Notes under the pieces: model-generated | The model's input: the letters and a program-made list of their open reading frames with translations, nothing else | Told to the model about the DNA's origin: nothing | The model's database searches: none | NCBI GenBank assembly: GCA_026706505.1 | Contig: JAPOYQ010000054.1 | Coordinates: 1 to 12,491 of the forward strand | Reading direction: 5' to 3' | From: Gemmatimonadota bacterium | GTDB lineage: Bacteria > Latescibacterota > UBA2968 > UBA8231 | DNA: 12,491 nucleotides | Shown here: positions 6,843 to 12,491 of the stretch, piece by piece | Layout: each line of letters starts with the position of its first letter | How positions within the stretch are numbered: the stretch's first letter is position 1 | Program-made: the position numbers and the translations under genes

Positions 6843-8831
6843 ACACGGCAGATAACGACACAAGTAGGGCTCGTCGTTCTAACCATTTTCGCGACCGTCG
6901 GAGCGCTGTTGATCGCATCCTGTGATAGGCCCTCCACCGATAGCGATGACCAGCCTTCGACTTCCACCGAGCAAACCGATCCACTCCAGTTGCCTTTTCC
7001 CGAGGAGATCATCGATCCTCCATGGCTGGAAAGTCGCAGACAGGCCCAACTCGCGACCGTTGGACAATCCGATGTCTTTTGCGACTTTGCCTTCTCCGAC
7101 CAGCTCGAAGACAGTGCTATTCGCTTCCGCAACAGGATCACTGCCGATTCGGGCAAGGGCTACAGGCCGAATCACTACGACCACGGCAATGGGATAGCCA
7201 TTGCCGACGTGGACGGGGATGGCCTCTACGATATCTATTTCGTCACCCAGGTTGGCGACAACGAACTGTGGAGAAATATAGGAGGCGGCAAATTTGAGGA
7301 TATTACCCAGAGGGCGGGCGTGGCGGCCAAATCGGTTGGGGTATCGGCCTCTTTCGCCGATATCGACAACGACGGTGATCCAGACCTCTACGTGACCGTC
7401 CTGCGCCAGGGCAATATGCTATTTGAAAACGACGGTACCGGCACATTTAAAGATATTTCCAAAGGCTCCGGCCTCGACTATAAGGGACATCCCTCTGCCG
7501 CGGTCTTCTTTGACTACAACGGCGATGGGTTGTTGGATGTGTTCCTCACTGTTGTGGGCCAGTACACTACCGACGAGCTTAAAAAGGCGAGTCGTTCTAG
7601 CGGCAGCAAAAAAAGTAGCCCGTACAAGTACTATGCGGGCTTCAACGACGGCTTCAGCGGGCATCTCAAGCCCGAACGCACTGAAACGAGCATCCTCTTC
7701 AAAAACGAAGGTGATAATCGCTTTGTCGACGTCAGCGAAAAGGTGGGTTTGCAGGACAAAAGTTGGTCGGGTGCCGCCAGCCCCATCGACGTCAACGAGG
7801 ACGGCTGGCCCGATCTATACGTTTTGAATATGCAGGGACACGACCAGTACTACGAAAACGTCGAGGGCAAACATTTTGTCGACAAGAGCCGCGAGGTTTT
7901 TCCCAAAACCCCCTGGGGATCGATGGGAGTCAAAGTTTTCGATTACAACAACGATGGCAAAATGGATCTCTATATCACTGACATGCATTCCGACATGAGC
8001 GAAAACATCGGAGTCGAGCGCGAAAAACTCAAATCTCGCATACAATGGTCTGAAGAGTTCCTGCGCAGCGGCGGCAATAGCATCTTTGGCAATGCGTTCT
8101 ATCTGAACAGAGGGGACGGGCATTTCGAAGAAGTTTCGGACCAAATCGGCGCTGAGAACTACTGGCCTTGGGGATTCAGCGTCGGCGACCTCAATGCCGA
8201 TGGGTACGAGGACGTTTTTATAGCCTCCAGCATGAATTACCCGTTCCGATATGGGGTCAACTCTGTCCTGTTGAACAACCGGAGCGAAAGATTCTTGGAC
8301 AGCGAATTCATCTTGGGTGTAGAGCCCAGGCGCGGCGGACGCACGGCCCAACCTTGGTTCGAACTAGATTGTGCCTGGAAAGACCGCAACCACCGGCACT
8401 GTGAGGACCGAAGCGGCACTGTTGTGGTCTGGGGCGCATTGGGAAGCCGATCTTCGGCGATCTTCGACTTGGACGACGACGGCGACTTGGATATCGTCAC
8501 CAACGATTTTAATTCCGAGCCTACTGTGCTGATCAGCAATCTGAGTGCTAAAAGGCAGAATCTATCTTTTCTCAAGGTTGAGCTGATCGGCACGACATCG
8601 AACCGCAGCGGGCTGGGTGCCATGGTGAAGGTTCAAGTTGGCACCCAGACTTATACCAAAGTCCACGATGGACAGTCGGGTTACCTCTCCCAAAGTCTCT
8701 ATCCACTCTACTTCGGGCTGGGCGATGCCGAAGTAGTCGATCAGATCGTCGTGCGCTGGCCGTCCGGGAGGGAACAGATTGTCGCTGGCCCCATCGCAAC
8801 CAACTCGCTGGTTGAGGTAAGAGAACTTTAG
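6840..8831 (+). CDS. CRTAC1-like FG-GAP/VCBS repeat lipoprotein with ASPIC/UnbV domain
   Basis: This is an exported lipoprotein of the CRTAC1 family. Its beta-propeller of FG-GAP/VCBS repeats binds calcium, and the family is generally linked to surface binding or adhesion; the exact role here is unknown. The signal peptide ends in lipobox I-A-S-C with the lipidated Cys at residue 28. Seven DxDxDGxxD-type calcium loops begin at residues 123 (DVDGDGLYD), 174, 225, 317, 368, 450 and 543 (DLDDDGDLD). The ASPIC/UnbV domain spans about 576-650 and contains GQSGYLSQ and IVVRWPSGREQIV. Residue +2 after the Cys is Asp, which in enterobacteria retains lipoproteins in the inner membrane; whether that rule holds here is unknown. 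Cysteines 511 and 521 flank a charged loop (DCAWKDRNHRHCEDR) and could form a disulphide. The gene lies 124 bases after the glycosyltransferase gene and 31 bases before the isomerase gene. Confidence 0.92.
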   Translation: MTRQITTQVGLVVLTIFATVGALLIASCDRPSTDSDDQPSTSTEQTDPLQLPFPEEIIDPPWLESRRQAQLATVGQSDVFCDFAFSDQLEDSAIRFRNRITADSGKGYRPNHYDHGNGIAIADVDGDGLYDIYFVTQVGDNELWRNIGGGKFEDITQRAGVAAKSVGVSASFADIDNDGDPDLYVTVLRQGNMLFENDGTGTFKDISKGSGLDYKGHPSAAVFFDYNGDGLLDVFLTVVGQYTTDELKKASRSSGSKKSSPYKYYAGFNDGFSGHLKPERTETSILFKNEGDNRFVDVSEKVGLQDKSWSGAASPIDVNEDGWPDLYVLNMQGHDQYYENVEGKHFVDKSREVFPKTPWGSMGVKVFDYNNDGKMDLYITDMHSDMSENIGVEREKLKSRIQWSEEFLRSGGNSIFGNAFYLNRGDGHFEEVSDQIGAENYWPWGFSVGDLNADGYEDVFIASSMNYPFRYGVNSVLLNNRSERFLDSEFILGVEPRRGGRTAQPWFELDCAWKDRNHRHCEDRSGTVVVWGALGSRSSAIFDLDDDGDLDIVTNDFNSEPTVLISNLSAKRQNLSFLKVELIGTTSNRSGLGAMVKVQVGTQTYTKVHDGQSGYLSQSLYPLYFGLGDAEVVDQIVVRWPSGREQIVAGPIATNSLVEVREL

Positions 8832-8849
8832 AAGATGCAGACTAACCTT

Positions 8850-8865
8850 AGGAGGAAGCGTTATG
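8850..8865 (+). promoter_or_regulatory. Strong ribosome binding site
   Basis: A perfect AGGAGG at 8850-8855 lies seven bases before ATG 8863. It is the best ribosome site in the window and fixes the isomerase start. Confidence 0.85.
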
Positions 8866-9696
8866 AGACTCAAATTGGCCTGTGCCGACTTCACTTTTCC
8901 GCTTCTGCCCCACAATCACGTTCTCGACTTGATTGCAATGTTGAAGCTCAAGGGGGTGGATATCGGCCTTTTCGAAGATCGCTCTCACTTGCAGCCATCG
9001 CGCGAATTCAAAAATGTGCGGCGCTCGGCCCGACGGCTGAGGAAGAAACTAGAGGCTAGAGGCCTAGTTGCTGCCGACGTGTTCATGCAGACAGCACTGG
9101 ACTTTGAGTCTTACGCCATCAACAATCCCCAAAAGAGGCGTCGGAATAAAGCGCGCGATTGGTTTCTCAAAACCTTAGAGTACGCCCTTGAGTGCGGTTC
9201 CAAGCACGTTAGCGGGCTGCCTGGGGTACACTTCCGCGACGAAAAGCGCGGCGACTCTTGGGCCCGGGCAGTGGACGAGTTGAGCTGGCGGGTGGAACAG
9301 GCGCGCCAGCATCGCATCATCTACGGGATCGAACCTCACATCGGCTCGCTGGCTTCCCATCCTAAGTCGGCGACCAGGTTGGTGCGAGACGTTCCGGGAT
9401 TGACCTTGACTTTGGACTACAGCCATTTCGTTCCGCGCGGCATCCCCGAATCCGAGGTGGAGGTCTTGATCCAATACGCCAGTCACTTCCACGTCCGAGG
9501 GGCGTGCCGGGGCAACGGCCAAGCGAACTTTGAGCGCAACACCTTGGATTTCGGGCGCATATTGGAGGTCATGCGCACGAGCGGTTATCGCGGTTGGCTC
9601 GAGCTGGAGTACTGCTGGGGGGAGGGCTATGAAGGCTGTGACACGCTGGCGGAGACCATTCGCTTCCGCGACCATTTGCGGGCGCTGGCGGCATGA
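8863..9696 (+). CDS. Sugar phosphate isomerase/epimerase family protein (xylose isomerase-like TIM barrel)
   Basis: This is a cytoplasmic metal-dependent TIM-barrel enzyme of the AP-endonuclease-2/xylose-isomerase-like superfamily (relatives: tagatose 3-epimerase, IolE, IolI). The likely metal ligands are all in place in order: Glu157 (GIEPH), Asp185 (TLDYSHF), His210 (HFHVRG) and Glu247 or Glu249 (WLELEY). Their positions match the four-ligand arrangement of the epimerases closely. His188 and Arg212 are likely active-site residues. At 277 residues the length is normal. No signal peptide is present. The neighbours are a Gfo/Idh/MocA dehydrogenase and an acid-sugar dehydratase-like enzyme, which points to carbohydrate or cyclitol catabolism. 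The substrate, and whether it isomerises, epimerises or dehydrates, cannot be decided from sequence. Confidence 0.85.
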   Translation: MRLKLACADFTFPLLPHNHVLDLIAMLKLKGVDIGLFEDRSHLQPSREFKNVRRSARRLRKKLEARGLVAADVFMQTALDFESYAINNPQKRRRNKARDWFLKTLEYALECGSKHVSGLPGVHFRDEKRGDSWARAVDELSWRVEQARQHRIIYGIEPHIGSLASHPKSATRLVRDVPGLTLTLDYSHFVPRGIPESEVEVLIQYASHFHVRGACRGNGQANFERNTLDFGRILEVMRTSGYRGWLELEYCWGEGYEGCDTLAETIRFRDHLRALAA

Positions 9697-9746
9697 GAAG
9701 CTGATCAAATTTTCGGGTTCTTCCGTAACCATTGAGGATTGACCAC

Positions 9747-9761
9747 AGAGGTTTGCCCATG
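9747..9761 (+). promoter_or_regulatory. Ribosome binding site choosing ATG 9759
   Basis: AGAGG at 9747-9751 lies seven bases before ATG 9759. It supports this start over the in-frame TTG 9732, which would add nine residues before the nucleotide-binding strand and has no ribosome site of its own. Confidence 0.65.
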
Positions 9762-10844
9762 GCGGAACGTTTTAGAATAGCGGTCGTAGGAGTCGGCCGG
9801 ATTGGCGCATTCCACGCCCGGCACGTCCAAGAGCTGGCCAGCGAACGAGGCGATTGCGCGCTGACCGCCGTAGTAGATGGCTACGGCGACTTGGCCGCTG
9901 AGGTGGCGTCTCAGCTACAGGCGGGCCAAGAAACGGCGATTGGCGTCTTCAAAGACGTAGAGGAACTAGTCGCGGCTGATGCAGCCGACGGCGCGTTCAT
10001 TGCCTCGCGCACTGAAAACCACCACCGCGATGCCCAGACCTTGATCGACGCGGGCTGGCGCGTCCTGATGGAAAAGCCGCTGACGCATTCTCTGGCCACA
10101 GCGCGGGAGTTCGCCGCCTATCTAGACGCCGACGATTTTCGCCGCACGGCGCTGATGCAGGCTTTTATGCGCCGCTTCGACGCGCCGCTGCTGTGGGCCA
10201 AAGCCCTGTTGGATCAAGGCGCTATCGGCGCGCCGTTCAAGATCGTCTCGATTCTCGAAGATCCAGTGCCGCCGCCCGAAGGGTACAATAGCTCTGGCAT
10301 ACTCTCGGATATGGCGGTGCACAATATCGACGAGATTCTCTGGCTCGGCGGGCAGCAGCCCGAGCGGCTAGCGGGTTTTGGCAGCCTGCTTTACAACCAG
10401 CAGCACACGGACGTCAAAGAGGATTTCGATGACGCTCTCTTGCAGATGTACTTTCCCGAGAACCTGATCGGTCAAGTGACGGTGAGCCGCAACCACGTGG
10501 CTGGATATCGCAACGAGACTTGGGTTTACGGGACGGAGGGGTTGGTGCATGTGGGGGCCTTTAGTGAAGACTCGCTCTCGGTGGAAGTGGAGGCCTTTGG
10601 GAGGCAGGGCTTAATCGAGCGACGGGAATTCGCCCTGCGGGATTACGGTGTGGAAGTGCCGTTTTTTATCGAGCGCTTCGGGCCGGCGTACAAGGCCGAG
10701 GTAGCCCACTATATCGACCAGTGCCGCGCTGGAGCGCCCTTTGCCGTGGATCATCGCGACGGGCTGAGGGCGTTGGAGATTGCGATGGTGGGAAGTGGGG
10801 CGTTGCGGGGACGCGAGGGAGGTGTAGCGATTGATGTTGCCTAG
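9759..10844 (+). CDS. Gfo/Idh/MocA family NAD(P)-dependent oxidoreductase (inositol dehydrogenase-like)
   Basis: This cytoplasmic sugar or cyclitol dehydrogenase has an N-terminal Rossmann domain (residues 1-~125; dinucleotide motif GVGRIG at 11-16) and a C-terminal alpha/beta substrate domain. The catalytic triad typical of myo-inositol 2-dehydrogenase relatives is intact: Lys106 in MEKPL, then Asp184 and His188 in SDMAVHNID. The 361-residue length from ATG 9759 is normal for the family. It lies 62 bases after the isomerase gene and 47 bases before the enolase-superfamily gene, so the three probably form one operon. The N-terminal sequence resembles IolG-type enzymes, and an IolE/IolI-like neighbour is consistent with cyclitol use. 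The same family also oxidises many hexoses, so the substrate is left open. Confidence 0.88.
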   Translation: MAERFRIAVVGVGRIGAFHARHVQELASERGDCALTAVVDGYGDLAAEVASQLQAGQETAIGVFKDVEELVAADAADGAFIASRTENHHRDAQTLIDAGWRVLMEKPLTHSLATAREFAAYLDADDFRRTALMQAFMRRFDAPLLWAKALLDQGAIGAPFKIVSILEDPVPPPEGYNSSGILSDMAVHNIDEILWLGGQQPERLAGFGSLLYNQQHTDVKEDFDDALLQMYFPENLIGQVTVSRNHVAGYRNETWVYGTEGLVHVGAFSEDSLSVEVEAFGRQGLIERREFALRDYGVEVPFFIERFGPAYKAEVAHYIDQCRAGAPFAVDHRDGLRALEIAMVGSGALRGREGGVAIDVA

Positions 10845-10891
10845 CGCAATTGAGACAGCAGCGAGCTGATTTTCAGGAAGTCGGAACGAAT

Positions 10892-12052
10892 ATGAAAGTC
10901 GCGAGGGTCGAGACCCTGCGGGCCAGCCGCTTTATCTACGTGCGGGTGCACACCGACGAGGGCATATCGGGCGTCGGCGAGTTGCACCCCGCAAGCGGTA
11001 CCAGCGGTACGCCGTTTGCGCCCATTGCGGCGGTGGATTACTGCGCCGAGTACCTAATTGGCAAGGATCCTCTCCACATTGAGCGCAACTGGCAGCACAT
11101 GTTTCGCCGCTGCGTGTTTCGCGGCGGCGCAGACACCATGGCCGCGATCGGGGCAATCGACATCGCGCTGTGGGACATCAAGGGCAAGGTTGCCGAGCTA
11201 CCCGTTCATTCGCTTTTGGGCGGTCCCACGCGGGAGCGCGTATGCGTGTACTCACATCTGCATGGCAACTCCCCTGCGGAGTTGGCCGAAGACGCCCGGC
11301 GCATGGTCGAGGCCGGCTACACAGCCCTGCGTCTCTATCCGTTTGGTGCCTTTGCGTCTGGCGAGGGCACAAGCCTAGAGCAACTGTCGTTCCGCGGCAT
11401 GGCTAAGCACGCCGCGGCAACCCTGCAGGCGGTACGCGACGCCGTGGGTGACGAGATCGATCTCATGGTAGACGTGGTCAACCGCCTCACGCCGCCGGAG
11501 GCCATCGAGGTGGCCAAGGCGCTTGAGCCCTATGGCCTGTTTTTTTTCGAAGATCCCATCGAGCCCGAGAACATGGATGCGTGGGGCCATGTCGCGGCCA
11601 ATATGCCGATGCCTGTGGCCATGGGCGAGCGGCTCTACACCACCTACCAGTTCCGCGAGTTGCTAGCCCACAAGGGGGCCTCGTATATCCGGCCGGATCT
11701 GTCACTCGCCGGTGGAATTACGAATTGCAAAAAGATCGCGGCGCTTGCCGAAGCAAGCTACGTGGGAGTTGCCCCGCACAACCCGCTGAGTTGCGTCCTG
11801 ACCGCGGCGTGCGTGCAACTCGACGCCGCCATCCACAACGCCGCTATCCAAGAGTACCCGAGGGACGAGTACGACGTCCCGAAACGGGATCTGGTCGAGA
11901 TGCCACTGCGACGCGACGGCGGTTTCCTGATTGTTCCGCAGACTCCCGGCATTGGCATTGAACTGAACGACGAAGCGTTCCCGCATTACCCGCCTGTGCC
12001 TTATACCCGGGAGCCGGTGATTGGCCCCGACGGCGCTCTACGGGATTACTGA
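10892..12052 (+). CDS. Mandelate racemase/enolase superfamily enzyme, galactonate/mannonate dehydratase-like
   Basis: This 386-residue cytoplasmic enzyme probably dehydrates an acid sugar. It has an N-terminal capping domain (about 1-115) and a TIM barrel. The metal ligands Asp194 (LMVDVV), Glu220 (FFEDP) and Glu246 (MGERLY) are spaced 26 and 26 residues apart, and the general-base His296 (APHNPLS) is 50 further on; this is the spacing I recall for E. coli galactonate dehydratase. The GGITNCKKIA stretch also matches that group. The His expected two residues after the first ligand is Val196, and the KxK motif of the racemases is replaced by LRLYP with Arg147, as in mannonate dehydratases; a specific reaction is therefore not assigned. 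ATG 10892 is chosen over the in-frame TTG 10850 because the family begins at the first strand (MKVARVETL); GGAA and AGGAAG lie just upstream. Confidence 0.85.
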   Translation: MKVARVETLRASRFIYVRVHTDEGISGVGELHPASGTSGTPFAPIAAVDYCAEYLIGKDPLHIERNWQHMFRRCVFRGGADTMAAIGAIDIALWDIKGKVAELPVHSLLGGPTRERVCVYSHLHGNSPAELAEDARRMVEAGYTALRLYPFGAFASGEGTSLEQLSFRGMAKHAAATLQAVRDAVGDEIDLMVDVVNRLTPPEAIEVAKALEPYGLFFFEDPIEPENMDAWGHVAANMPMPVAMGERLYTTYQFRELLAHKGASYIRPDLSLAGGITNCKKIAALAEASYVGVAPHNPLSCVLTAACVQLDAAIHNAAIQEYPRDEYDVPKRDLVEMPLRRDGGFLIVPQTPGIGIELNDEAFPHYPPVPYTREPVIGPDGALRDY

Positions 12053-12057
12053 TTAAT

Positions 12058-12491
12058 ATGATCAGGCTGACTCAAATAACCTCAGAGCAATTGGAGTGGT
12101 ACAAAGAAAAAACTGGGGGCTTCCATGGAATGGATTTCAATTTTGGAGGACCGTCGGGATTTTTTGGCTTCTATGGTGAGTTCGATATCTCCTGCGAAGG
12201 TCAGGTTGACTTGGCAAATCTCTTGGTAGCCCATTCCTGCGAACACGAGCAGGATGAGATGATTGCCGAGATTAGTACTCTACGACAGAGTATCATAGAT
12301 GGCCTGTGGTCTGCTACATTGTGCCAGGAGCGCCGACTTGAAGCTGTCTGGGAGGAGTTTAAGTTGGAGTTTTTCTCCCAACCAACGCGCGATGGAACGG
12401 TCGCAACTCATTTGTTACTCTCACACGACGATCCCGCCATTTTTAGAGAGCCTTATTTCAATGATTACTTTGAACTGCGATCTGACCGTAC
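12058..12491 (+). CDS. Hypothetical acidic protein, 3' end outside window
   Basis: A frame stays open from ATG 12058 through 144 codons to the right edge. It starts five bases after the stop of the dehydratase-like gene. The product begins MIRLTQITSEQLEWYKEKTG and has a Gly/Phe-rich patch (FGGPSGFFGFYGEFD, about 29-43) followed by an acidic helical stretch. There is no signal peptide or membrane segment in the visible part. I do not recognise a family. The base composition is about 47% G+C by hand count over 12061-12480, against about 60-70% in sampled lines of the preceding gene, which suggests separate ancestry. No good ribosome site is visible, so translation may depend on coupling to the upstream gene. 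The uninterrupted 144-codon frame and its position after an operon support a real gene. Confidence 0.6.
   Translation, partial: MIRLTQITSEQLEWYKEKTGGFHGMDFNFGGPSGFFGFYGEFDISCEGQVDLANLLVAHSCEHEQDEMIAEISTLRQSIIDGLWSATLCQERRLEAVWEEFKLEFFSQPTRDGTVATHLLLSHDDPAIFREPYFNDYFELRSDR

Noticed and set aside
7815..8351. Antisense frame of 178 residues opposite the lipoprotein gene
   Set aside because: It is a mirror of the repeated Asp/Gly codons of the FG-GAP repeats (Val/Ile-rich antisense product). No ribosome site or family match is seen.
7200..8500. Internal repeats as a tandem DNA repeat array
   Set aside because: The similarity is at protein level (spaced calcium loops of FG-GAP repeats) and the DNA copies are diverged, so no separate repeat feature is warranted.
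9175..9732. Antisense frame of 185 residues opposite the isomerase gene
   Set aside because: The sense strand has a strong ribosome site and all metal ligands. The antisense product has no recognisable motif.

Overview
The window holds seven convincing protein-coding genes and one doubtful micro-ORF on moderately GC-rich bacterial DNA. I found no RNA genes, insertion sequences, CRISPR arrays or phage genes. The gene mix is a secreted protein with an FSPNGD-type C-terminal module, a DUF6785/DUF6784 membrane protein, a TMEM260/DUF2723-type glycosyltransferase, a CRTAC1-like FG-GAP lipoprotein, and sugar-acid enzymes of the xylose-isomerase-like, Gfo/Idh/MocA and enolase superfamilies. From memory this mix is typical of uncultivated Gram-negative lineages such as Latescibacterota, Poribacteria and other FCB/PVC-affiliated groups. 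That placement is an inference; no marker gene is present.

Layout. (1) 1-1805, minus strand: the first 601 codons of a secreted multidomain protein (signal peptide, discoidin-like beta-sandwich, FSPNGD/FlgD-Ig-like module) that runs off the left edge. (2) 1806-2128: a divergent intergenic region containing a possible 35-residue lipoprotein ORF. (3) 2129-8831, plus strand: an envelope block of three genes, namely a polytopic DUF6785/DUF6784 protein, a GT-C type glycosyltransferase with a helical-repeat tail, and a seven-repeat FG-GAP/VCBS lipoprotein ending in an ASPIC/UnbV domain. (4) 8863-12052, plus strand: three closely spaced catabolic genes, namely a sugar phosphate isomerase/epimerase, a Gfo/Idh/MocA dehydrogenase and a mandelate racemase/galactonate dehydratase-like enzyme. 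(5) 12058-12491: the start of an unrecognised, clearly lower-GC gene cut by the right edge.

How they may work together. The catabolic trio looks like an oxidise, isomerise and dehydrate route for a sugar, cyclitol or sugar acid. The order of steps and the substrate cannot be read from sequence. The envelope block pairs a probable lipid-phosphosugar-dependent protein glycosyltransferase with an uncharacterised membrane protein and a surface-type calcium-binding lipoprotein. The divergent secreted protein and the lipoprotein are plausible acceptors or partners, but that is inference. All plus-strand genes from 2129 onward share one direction with gaps of 5 to 124 bases, so several could be co-transcribed. 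I saw no convincing terminator between them.
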